From the NCBI RefSeq assembly GCF_000755145.1, contig NZ_CP009228.1:2155694-2219693 (forward strand): a stretch of DNA of 64,000 bases, read 5' to 3'. This stretch comes from Treponema putidum. Its GTDB lineage: Bacteria; Spirochaetota; Spirochaetia; Treponematales; Treponemataceae. Below the pieces are notes generated by a model. The model had not been told where the DNA came from. It did no database searches and saw only the letters and a list, made by a program, of their open reading frames with translations. Positions 16,771 through 23,781 of this stretch are shown one piece after another (position 1 is the first letter of the stretch; every line of letters starts with the position of its first letter). The position numbers were made by a program, and so were the translations under genes.

Positions 16771-17355
16771 ATGAACAAAGCAAATCGTTTAAAAAACTAT
16801 TCCTCTCTTTTTGTAAGTTTTTTTAAGATAGGACTTGTAACTTTCGGCGGAGGCCTTGCCATGCTGCCTATATTAAAAAGAGATTTGGTTGATTCTAAGG
16901 GCTGGCTTACCGAGGATGAAATTTTAGATTATTTTGCAATAGGTCAGAGTACACCCGGAATTATCGCTGTAAATGTTGCGACCTTTGTCGGGTATAAAAG
17001 AGGCGGGTTAATAGGCTCTATTTTTTCTACATCAGGAATTGTATTTCCGTCTCTGATAATCATTACCCTCATAGCCGCCTTTGTTTCAAATTTTAATGAA
17101 TTGATTTGGGTACAAAAAGCCTTAAAGGGAGTAAATGTTGCAGTTTCCGTATTATTGGTAAAAGCGGTTTTTTCATTCGGAAAAAAAACGATTTTTGACC
17201 TTTGCACATTTTTTATAGCGGCTCTTTCATTTATTCTAATGTTTGTTTTTAATGTGCAGGGTGTATGGATAGTCATAGGTTCAGCCTTTTCAGGCTGGCT
17301 TTTTCAAACAATCAAATCAAGCCGGCTTTTAAAAAAGAATGAGGAAACCTTATGA
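16771..17355 (+). CDS. Chromate transporter family protein, first half-size unit
   Basis: A 194-residue membrane protein with the CHR-domain opening FFKIGLVTFGGGLAMLPIL and DYFAIGQSTPGIIAVNVATFVGY. Short CHR proteins occur as neighbouring pairs that act together. The actual substrate may be chromate or another anion. It overlaps the next gene by four bases (ATGA). Confidence 0.88.
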   Translation: MNKANRLKNYSSLFVSFFKIGLVTFGGGLAMLPILKRDLVDSKGWLTEDEILDYFAIGQSTPGIIAVNVATFVGYKRGGLIGSIFSTSGIVFPSLIIITLIAAFVSNFNELIWVQKALKGVNVAVSVLLVKAVFSFGKKTIFDLCTFFIAALSFILMFVFNVQGVWIVIGSAFSGWLFQTIKSSRLLKKNEETL

Positions 17356-17915
17356 GCCTTATTGCTTTGTTCTTCTTATTTATGTACATAGGTCTTTGTT
17401 CAATAGGCGGCGGCCTTGTTTCTATTACTCTCATGCAGCAGGAATTAATTTCTCGAGGACTTATAAGTTCCGAAGATTTTTTTGCTATGGTTGCTATTTC
17501 TGAATCTACACCTGGGCCTATGGGGATCAATATGGCAACCTATGTAGGCTATGAGCTTTACGGTATTTTAGGAAGTGTAGTTTTAACTACGGGTATTGTT
17601 CTTCCTTCTTTGGTAGTTATAGTTTTGATAGCCCGTTTTGCTTCGGCATTTCAAGAAAAACCTTTGGTAAAAAAAAGCTTTTACGGCTTAAGGGCGGGAT
17701 CTGTCGGTATGATTGCAGTTGCCTGTTGGCAGGTAATAAATATTTCCATTTTAAATTTACCTGTATTTAGAGTAAGCGGTAAAATAACCGACATAGTACA
17801 TATAAAACAATTTGCTTTTTTTTGGATCCTATTTTTTGTAAGTTTGTTTTTTAAAAAGCTTCATCCTATCGTTTTGGTTGCAGCCGGAGCCCTATTCGGC
17901 GTTCTGTTTTTATAA
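17352..17915 (+). CDS. Chromate transporter family protein, second half-size unit
   Basis: A 187-residue partner of the preceding protein with the equivalent motifs YIGLCSIGGGLVSITLMQQ and ISESTPGPMGINMATYVGY. The two diverge enough to be an old duplication, and translation is probably coupled. Confidence 0.88.
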   Translation: MSLIALFFLFMYIGLCSIGGGLVSITLMQQELISRGLISSEDFFAMVAISESTPGPMGINMATYVGYELYGILGSVVLTTGIVLPSLVVIVLIARFASAFQEKPLVKKSFYGLRAGSVGMIAVACWQVINISILNLPVFRVSGKITDIVHIKQFAFFWILFFVSLFFKKLHPIVLVAAGALFGVLFL

Positions 17916-18023
17916 AGCTTTTTTTTAGATGAATATTTTTACTTTGCCGGTAATGTTGTTTTAATGTGAGCCAATGCGACTACTAGACATACCGCCTAAA
18001 TAAATGCTAGCATTACAAATTCT

Positions 18024-18860
18024 ATGATGAAAAAAAATGATAACTATGCTCTTTTAGGTATCTCTTCCGAGGCTTCGGTTGCCGAAATAAAAACGGCTTT
18101 TAGAAAAAAAGCAAAACTTCATCATCCCGATTTAATTCAGCATAAAACCGGAGAACAAAAAGAAAAATCCGAATCGGCTATGAGGCTTCTTTTAAATGCC
18201 TATCAAGCCATATTAAAAGAAAAAACGGCCGGCGAAAACCCGTTCGATTATTTTGATTTTTTTTCAAAAAAGAATACAGCTGAAAGTTTTGATTACCGTT
18301 TATGGCTTTTAAAAAAAACGGATTATGAAAGCCGTGCAAAACTAATTTTTTTTGATCTTTTCCACGGATTGGAACAATCTGCCGTAGAAGAATACAATAA
18401 AAGAAGGAGCGAGGCTGGAGGTTTCTACCTTTCAAAATATTTTGATAAAGAAGATTTTATGGACTGCGGTTTTGTCCTTGCAGAAGAACTTTATTTTCGA
18501 TGCGAATACTATGAATCTTTTTTACTTTTGGAAGAGATTTTTTATTTGGAAAAACAAAAACCTTATTTTAAACATTTTTTTCCTGAAGTTACAGACTTGA
18601 TAAAATCCATAATAAAAGATAAACTGCATAGGTATGTGGAAGATGAGCTTGCGCTAGACTGCTATGAAGCCTCTTTAGAATTGGGTTTTAAAAAGATAGA
18701 TAGGGCTAACATTTTTAAGCGTATGTCCGAAATATATTATAGGTTTGGAGATACATACAGGGCATCTCAATATTTAAATGAGGCAATGCAGCTTAGCCCC
18801 AAACTAAAAGGAATAAAAATTATTCAAAATCAATTGGAGAATCGTTATGATTATAATTAA
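18024..18860 (+). CDS. J-domain protein with helical C-terminus
   Basis: A 278-residue protein whose first about 70 residues are a DnaJ J-domain, with HPD at residues 34-36. It lacks the glycine/phenylalanine and zinc-finger parts of true DnaJ. The rest is helical, and the end (MSEIYYRFGDTYRASQYLNEAMQL) looks like a TPR. It is probably a specialised DnaK co-chaperone. Its last 14 bases overlap map. Confidence 0.75.
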   Translation: MMKKNDNYALLGISSEASVAEIKTAFRKKAKLHHPDLIQHKTGEQKEKSESAMRLLLNAYQAILKEKTAGENPFDYFDFFSKKNTAESFDYRLWLLKKTDYESRAKLIFFDLFHGLEQSAVEEYNKRRSEAGGFYLSKYFDKEDFMDCGFVLAEELYFRCEYYESFLLLEEIFYLEKQKPYFKHFFPEVTDLIKSIIKDKLHRYVEDELALDCYEASLELGFKKIDRANIFKRMSEIYYRFGDTYRASQYLNEAMQLSPKLKGIKIIQNQLENRYDYN

Positions 18861-19592
18861 AACGGAAGAACAAATTAACGGAATCAGAAAATCCTGCAAG
18901 GCTCTTGCTCAACTCTTTGAAGAATTAAAGCCCGTAATCAAGCCCGGGATTAGTACAAAAGAGCTGGATGATTTTTGTGTTAACTACATAAAAAAAATCG
19001 GAGGTGTTCCCGCTTGGTATTCAGAAGGCTTTCCGGGGGCTGCCTGCATTTCGATAAATGAAGAGGTTATTCACGGCGTGCCCGGCAAAAGAATAGTAAA
19101 AGACGGAGACCTTGTTTCGATGGATATAGGAATAGACCTTGGCGGCTATATAAGTGATGCCTGCATAACCTATCCCGTCGGCAATGTCTCAAAGGAAAAT
19201 AAAAAACTTTTAGAGGTTACTACGCAATGTCTTTATGCAGGAATTGAAGCATGTAAGGCAGGAAAAAGAGTTTCAGACATTTCAAAGGCTGTATTTAATT
19301 TGGCTAGTGCCCATAATTACGGGGTTGTTTATGACTACTGCGGACACGGTGTAGGACTCGGTGTACACGAAGATCCGAGTATTCCGAATGTGCCTGAAAG
19401 AATGAGGCCTAATCCCCGCCTAAGGGCCGGAATGGTGGTCGCAATAGAGCCTATGATTAACATGGGAACGGCCGATGTTGAGGTAAAAAAGACGGTTGGA
19501 CTGTTGTAACGGCTGATAGGTCGGTTTCATGCCATATGGAACACACGGTTGCCATCTTTGAAGACCACACCGAAATCTTATCGCAGTTATAA
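18847..19592 (+). CDS. map: Methionine aminopeptidase, frameshifted
   Basis: Type I methionine aminopeptidase, which removes the initiator methionine. Metal ligands and active-site residues are visible in MDIGIDLGGYISDAC, GHGVGLGVHEDP and AIEPMI. The first frame stops at 19507-19509 after VKKTVGLL. One extra A in the six-A run at about 19485-19490 restores DGWTVVTADRSVSCHMEHTV and the normal end at 19592, about 248 residues. This includes the last metal-ligand region (HMEHTV). Because Map is essential, a read error or productive slippage is more likely than true loss. Confidence 0.85.
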
Positions 19593-19611
19593 AAGTTTTT
19601 ATGGGGGAATA

Positions 19612-20382
19612 ATGAATTCGATTATTTCATGGAATGTAAACGGCATCAGAGCCGTTGAAAAAAAAGGCTTTTTGGATTGGCTTAATACCGAAAATCCTGA
19701 TGTGCTTTGCGTACAGGAAACAAAGGCTTCAAAGGCTCAACTTAGCAAAGAGCTTACCGAACCGGAACTGCCGAAAGGGAAATACCTTGCCTATTGGTCT
19801 TCTGCAAAAAGAGCCGGTTATTCGGGAACAGCTATTTTTACAAAAAAGGAACCTCTTCAAATAAGGACAATGGGTTTAAAGGAATTTGACGATGAAGGAA
19901 GAGTCCTTATTGCCGACTTTGACAAGGTTTCGATTATTTCTGCTTATTTTCCTAACTCACAAGACGGAGGAGCCCGTCTAGGCTACAAGCTGGATTTTTG
20001 TGCAGCCATACTCGAATTTTGTGATTCCATTCAAAAAAAAGGAAATAATGTTATTCTATGCGGAGACTATAATATTGCTCATAAACCCATAGACCTTGCA
20101 AACCCGAAAGCAAACGAAAAAAATCCCGGCTACCTTCCTGAAGAAAGGGCGTGGATGGATGAGTTTACCTCATCGGGCTATACCGACACCTTTCGGCATT
20201 TTTGTAAAGAAAAGGAAAAATACACATGGTGGAGCTACCGCTTTAGGGCCAGAGAAAAGAATATCGGTTGGAGACTGGATTATCATTGTGTAAATGATTC
20301 GTTTTTACCCAAAATAAAAGAATCGGTTATTTTAGACGGAGTAATGGGATCCGACCACTGTCCGGTCAAGCTAATTTATTAG
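19612..20382 (+). CDS. Exodeoxyribonuclease III / AP endonuclease
   Basis: A 256-residue exonuclease III family enzyme (base-excision repair). The motifs are in order: SWNVNGIRA, QETKAS, GDYNIAH and the closing GSDHCPV. The ATG at 19612 is chosen because GGGGGA lies just upstream and homology begins at this methionine. The longer frame from 19549 only reads back through the end of map. Confidence 0.92.
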   Translation: MNSIISWNVNGIRAVEKKGFLDWLNTENPDVLCVQETKASKAQLSKELTEPELPKGKYLAYWSSAKRAGYSGTAIFTKKEPLQIRTMGLKEFDDEGRVLIADFDKVSIISAYFPNSQDGGARLGYKLDFCAAILEFCDSIQKKGNNVILCGDYNIAHKPIDLANPKANEKNPGYLPEERAWMDEFTSSGYTDTFRHFCKEKEKYTWWSYRFRAREKNIGWRLDYHCVNDSFLPKIKESVILDGVMGSDHCPVKLIY

Positions 20383-20385
20383 TGC

Positions 20386-20438
20386 GGGTTAATACCCTGT
20401 TGCTGCGCAACGTACGCTCTGCGTCGGGGTTGTTGATT
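20386..20438 (-). repeat. GGGTTAATACCCTG dispersed repeat, copy 1
   Basis: A 53-base block starting four bases after the exonuclease stop. Its reverse complement matches 61555-61606 almost base for base (ATCAACAACCCC ... CAGCAACAGGGTATTAACCC). It contains CGCAACGTACGCTCTGCG and GGGTTAATACCC self-complementary parts. Confidence 0.8.
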
Positions 20439-20526
20439 AGTAAGGCAATGTATTGAAAAATCAAAATCAAGGACAACTGATGAGCAAAACTCACCCCAAA
20501 AAACTGAAGTTTTTCGAGGTTTCCTA

Positions 20527-20555
20527 TTGACATAATTTGGAAAAACTGATAATAT
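20527..20555 (+). promoter_or_regulatory. Promoter of tRNA-Phe
   Basis: TTGACA (20527-20532), a 17-base spacer and TATAAT-like TAATAT (20550-20555) end 12 bases before the mature tRNA, as expected for a strong stable-RNA promoter. Confidence 0.85.
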
Positions 20556-20567
20556 CGCCTTTGTTAC

Positions 20568-20640
20568 GCCGTTGTAGCTCAGTCGGTAGAGCAAAGGACT
20601 GAAAATCCTTGTGTCGACAGTTCGATTCTGTCCGACGGCA
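20568..20640 (+). tRNA. tRNA-Phe (GAA)
   Basis: A 73-base cloverleaf. The acceptor stem GCCGTTG/CGACGGC has one G-U. The D-arm is GCTCAGTCGGTAGAGC, the anticodon stem AGGAC/..TCCTT has loop CTGAAAA (anticodon GAA), and the T-arm is GACAG-TTCGATT-CTGTC. The discriminator is A. CCA is not encoded, so it must be added enzymatically. Confidence 0.95.
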
Positions 20641-20643
20641 CTT

Positions 20644-20678
20644 AAAGGGATATAAGATTTTCTTATATCCCTTTTTTT
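20644..20678 (+). terminator. Terminator of tRNA-Phe
   Basis: AAAGGGATATAAGA and TCTTATATCCCTTT form a 14-bp stem around TTT, followed by Ts. Confidence 0.9.
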
Positions 20679-20782
20679 ATTAAAAATTATCATAAATTTT
20701 ATCTTTTTTAACACATTTTTCACAAAAAATTTAAGTTTTTTTTGTATAAACCCGATAATATAAGTAACGGTCGGGGTTATAG

Positions 20783-20819
20783 ACGGCATTATTTTGACAT
20801 CCGGATGCCGTTTTTTCTT
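20783..20819 (+). terminator. Terminator-like hairpin in gene-free gap
   Basis: ACGGCAT (20783-20789) and ATGCCGT (20805-20811) flank a 15-base loop and are followed by a run of Ts. No coding frame lies between the tRNA and this site, so it might end a short untranslated RNA starting near 20700-20760. Confidence 0.45.
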
Positions 20820-20866
20820 AACCGATAATAATACGTTTTGAATCTTACTTCAAGAGCGTTTAATTT

Positions 20867-20899
20867 AGAGATTGGCACAAGTGCCAATCTCTTTTTTTA
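20867..20899 (+). terminator. Strong terminator upstream of ferredoxin
   Basis: AGAGATTGGCAC and GTGCCAATCTCT form a perfect 12-bp stem around AA with seven Ts after it. It is the second terminator in tandem after tRNA-Phe with no gene between. Apart from the repeat, tRNA and terminators, I see nothing else in 20383-20975. Confidence 0.85.
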
Positions 20900-20975
20900 T
20901 GCCGCTTTTATATTGCCTTTTTTATATGTAAATGTTATAATGAAGACATGGAAATTTATGATAAGGAGTATGCAA

Positions 20976-21146
20976 ATGGCTTATAAAATTTCTAATGAGT
21001 GCACGAACTGTGCTGCGTGCGAAAGTGAATGCCCCGTAAACGCTATCAGCGAAGCCGGAGGCAAACACGTAATTGATGCTGATACCTGTATCAGCTGCGG
21101 TGCTTGTGCAGGCGTTTGTCCTGTTGAAGCAATCTCAGAGGAATAA
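20976..21146 (+). CDS. 2[4Fe-4S] ferredoxin
   Basis: A 56-residue bacterial-type ferredoxin with two cluster motifs, CTNCAACESECP and CISCGACAGVCP. It is a small cytoplasmic electron carrier, typical partner of pyruvate:ferredoxin oxidoreductase in anaerobes. AAGGAG at 20963-20968 sets the start at the ATG 20976. A longer frame from 20838 would read through the terminator and is rejected. Confidence 0.95.
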   Translation: MAYKISNECTNCAACESECPVNAISEAGGKHVIDADTCISCGACAGVCPVEAISEE

Positions 21147-21199
21147 TCCGGCTTAAATTTTAAGACGTGATAACCTCAATCACGAGTCCGGAGGGCTTT

Positions 21200-21604
21200 A
21201 TGAGTTTTGGAAAAATTATTAGGGGCTATGGGTCGTTTTTTTTCGGTCTGTTGACCTTTTCGGCTATTGCCGGAGTGTGTGTACTTGCAGGTGTCGCAGT
21301 AGCCTATCCTTTATGGTTTTTAGCTGTTACTAATGTAAGTTTGTACACAATAATTTCAATAAGCGTTTTTGTATGCGGGATTCTTTACATTTTAGTAAAG
21401 AAAACAATCAAAGCATATAAAAAAAGCCCTAGCGGACTCATTATTTCCATTTTAAAAAAAATAACCGTAATAGGCGGCCTTATATTATGTGCTAAATTGG
21501 TTTTGACCTTTAATAAGATACCGGCTATAATTGTTCTTATTTTGATTTTTGTGATCTACGGTTTTTTAGCCTTTGGAATAGACCAATCAAAAAATAAACG
21601 GTAA
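21200..21604 (+). CDS. Small membrane protein, unknown
   Basis: A 134-residue protein with about four hydrophobic segments (FFFGLLTFSAIAGVCVLAGV; IISISVFVCGILYILV; ITVIGGLILCAKLVL; IIVLILIFVIYGFLAFG). The ATG at 21200 follows GGAGGG. The next gene, a secreted M23 peptidase, overlaps it by one base, so the two are probably co-transcribed. I do not recognise the family. Confidence 0.7.
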   Translation: MSFGKIIRGYGSFFFGLLTFSAIAGVCVLAGVAVAYPLWFLAVTNVSLYTIISISVFVCGILYILVKKTIKAYKKSPSGLIISILKKITVIGGLILCAKLVLTFNKIPAIIVLILIFVIYGFLAFGIDQSKNKR

Positions 21605-22515
21605 TGAAGGCTTTTAAATTTCTATTTTTATTCTTTTTTTTATCAGCTTCAATTTTAAGAGCCCAAGTTCCCTATCCTCAAATAGAAAAATTAACTATTG
21701 ATGACTATCTTTTTGTTCAATATTGCGACGATGTAGCTGATGCACGCAAAGCTTTGGCTGCAGCAAAAACAGGAAATGAACTTCCTATCAGATTTTACAC
21801 CTATAAGGCAACCGGTGAAGACACTATAATAAAAATTGCAGCCCGATGTTCTATTCCATATGATGCAATTGTTACCTTAAATAGAATTGAGTCCGTTCAA
21901 ACTGACATTGCAGGGCGTACCTTGATTCTTCCGACAATGCCTGCCGTTTATCTTCCAGAAAAATCCCTTTCAAGTATCGAAAAACTTACCGAAGCCCTTT
22001 TTAAAAAGAATAAAACAGAACCGGTAAAAATAAAAATATACGGCACCGAAGAGAAACGTGAGATATTTTGTTTTCCGGGAGAAATTTTTGACGGAACGGT
22101 GAGGGCTTTTTTCTTTATGCCCTTTTACCGCTTTCCTCTTAAAGATGCGGTTGTAACTTCGGGCTTCGGCAAAAGGCAGGACCCATTTACGGGCAAGGCA
22201 AGCTATCATCCGGGAATAGACCTTGCGGCTCCTACAGGAAGCCCCGTTATGGCCTGTGCAGCAGGCAGGGTAAAGGAAGTATCTTATAACAATGTTTATG
22301 GAAACTATATTATTTTAACCCACACCGATGGAAGGGCCAGCCTATACGGCCATTTGAGCAAGGTGTATGCGAGCTTGAATGAAACTGTAAAATCGGGTAC
22401 AATTATCGGTGCAGTGGGCTCTACCGGAATGTCGACAGGGCCTCATCTTCATTTTGAAATACGTGAGCAAGGTATACCAAAAAACCCTGCCGATTTTGTA
22501 GATAAAAATAAATAA
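21604..22515 (+). CDS. Secreted LysM + M23 peptidase
   Basis: A 303-residue exported protein. Residues 1-20 form a signal peptide. A LysM-like peptidoglycan-binding segment follows (TYKATGEDTIIKIAARCSIP...LNRI, residues about 61-102). The C-terminal M23 zinc peptidase domain has HPGIDLAAPTGSPV (zinc-binding H and D) and HLHFE near residues 283-287. It should cut peptide cross-links of peptidoglycan or activate an amidase in the periplasm. Confidence 0.9.
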   Translation: MKAFKFLFLFFFLSASILRAQVPYPQIEKLTIDDYLFVQYCDDVADARKALAAAKTGNELPIRFYTYKATGEDTIIKIAARCSIPYDAIVTLNRIESVQTDIAGRTLILPTMPAVYLPEKSLSSIEKLTEALFKKNKTEPVKIKIYGTEEKREIFCFPGEIFDGTVRAFFFMPFYRFPLKDAVVTSGFGKRQDPFTGKASYHPGIDLAAPTGSPVMACAAGRVKEVSYNNVYGNYIILTHTDGRASLYGHLSKVYASLNETVKSGTIIGAVGSTGMSTGPHLHFEIREQGIPKNPADFVDKNK

Positions 22516-22536
22516 GGAATATTATTGGAGTTATAA

Positions 22537-23572
22537 ATGATGGAAGCTAGGTTTTTAACATCCGAATATAAAGACGAGTTCGATAAGGTTGTTTCTCATC
22601 CCATCCAATCATGGGCTTGGGGAGATTTTAAAAAAAGCATGGGAGCTATTCCTGAGCGTATAGGTTTTTTTGAAGACGGAAAGCTTGTAGGAGGCTTGCA
22701 AATAATTTTCTCAAAATTATCAAAAACAAGGTATACCATCGGATATTCGGCAAAAGGAATAATTCCTAATGATGAACAAATGGGAATTATAAAAATAGCT
22801 GCAAAAAAACATAATGCTGTTTTTATAAAAATTGAACCGGATATATATGAGCCGGTATCAAGTAATTCGCAAGAGAATAAATCTTTTATAGATACCGAAA
22901 AATATCTTTTATCGAAGGGTGCAGCACGCGGAAAGCCATTATTTACAAAATATGATTTTCATTTAAATATAAGTGCGGGTTATGATGAGCTTTTAGCTTC
23001 TTTTCATTCAAAGACAAGGTATAACATTCGCCTTGCTGAAAAAAAAGGAGTAAAAATCATAGAAAATAGTACCGAAAAGGGAATGGAAAATTATATAAGT
23101 CTTATGTATGAGACAACAAAGAGACAGAATTTTTTTTAACCACAATGCCCAATATTTTCAAAATTTATTTAAAATATTTCCAAAAAGCAATCTAAAAATA
23201 TTTGAAGCCGTTTATGAAGAAGAGGTTTTAACTGCATGGATACTCTTTAAATTTAACGGGAAACTTTATTATCCATACGGGGCATCAAGCAATAATCATA
23301 GAGAATTAATGCCCAATAACCTTATAATGTGGAAGGCTATTCAATACGGAAAAGAGGCAAATTGTTCTCTTTTTGACCTTTGGGGCTGCTTAGGACCAAA
23401 TCCTGACACAAAGAATTCATGGTACGGCTTTCATAAATTTAAAGCAGGCTATAATCCTCAGTTGGTAGAATACATAGGGACATTCGACTTTGTGTATAAG
23501 CCTCTTATGTACAAATTATTTAACCTTGCAGATAAAATCAGATGGATTATTCTAAAAAATAAGAAAAGATAA
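22537..23572 (+). CDS. FemAB-like aminoacyltransferase, frameshifted
   Basis: A FemAB/FemX-type GNAT-fold protein of about 345 residues. It contains PIQSWAWGDFKK at the start, a central FHSKTRYNIRLAEKKGVKI, and the C-terminal ASSNNHRELMPNNLIMWKAI...DLWG. The first frame stops at 23137-23139 after TTKRQNFF. Removing one T from the eight-T run at 23130-23137 continues directly into NHNAQYFQNLFKIF. The family adds amino acids to lipid-linked peptidoglycan precursors. The break is probably a homopolymer miscount. Confidence 0.85.
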
Positions 23573-23580
23573 ATTTAAGA

Positions 23581-23617
23581 GGGCCTCTAAAAATCTAACC
23601 AAGTTTTTAAAGATGCT
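23581..23617 (+). repeat. CTCTAAAA...TTTAAAG dispersed repeat, copy 2
   Basis: CCTCTAAAAATCTAACC followed by AAGTTTTTAAAGAT. It is nearly the same as the reverse complement of 8994-9033. A weaker relative lies near 46780-46850 on the plus strand. Confidence 0.65.
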
Positions 23618-23641
23618 CTTAAGTTTTTTTATACTTAGCCG

Positions 23642-23730
23642 ATAAATAAATATCGGCGGCCGGTTCCCCTCCCACCCACCGGCTGCCGATAGCCTGATGG
23701 GCGGGCCGGTTTTTAACCGGCTCTTTTTTA
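23642..23730 (+). ncRNA. Candidate structured small RNA
   Basis: The sequence forms a 14-bp stem (23651-23664 with 23678-23691; one G-U) closing a C-rich loop TCCCCTCCCACCC. A G-rich strand GATGGGCGGG (23696-23705) follows that could pair with the loop as a pseudoknot. Then comes a GCCGGT/ACCGGC terminator with a T-run (23705-23730). A TATACT -10 lies at 23630-23635 with a weak TTAAAG -35 at 23607. GC content is far above the surroundings. No ORF fits. It lies 52 bases before the PBP gene, so it could also be a leader. Confidence 0.5.
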
Positions 23731-23781
23731 TAAAAAATTACCCACTTGTAAAAAACTCAAAATTATGTTTTATTTAACTGT

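Noticed and set aside
19549-19611. Longer N-terminus for exonuclease III
   Set aside because: These codons are the last part of map in another frame; the ribosome-binding site and homology place the start at 19612.
20379-20789. 136-codon minus-strand frame covering tRNA-Phe and its terminator
   Set aside because: It runs antisense through a tRNA, a terminator and a dispersed repeat, has no ribosome-binding site, and its translation has no protein-like pattern.
20838-20975. Longer N-terminus for the ferredoxin
   Set aside because: It would translate a strong terminator hairpin; AAGGAG sits directly before the ATG at 20976.
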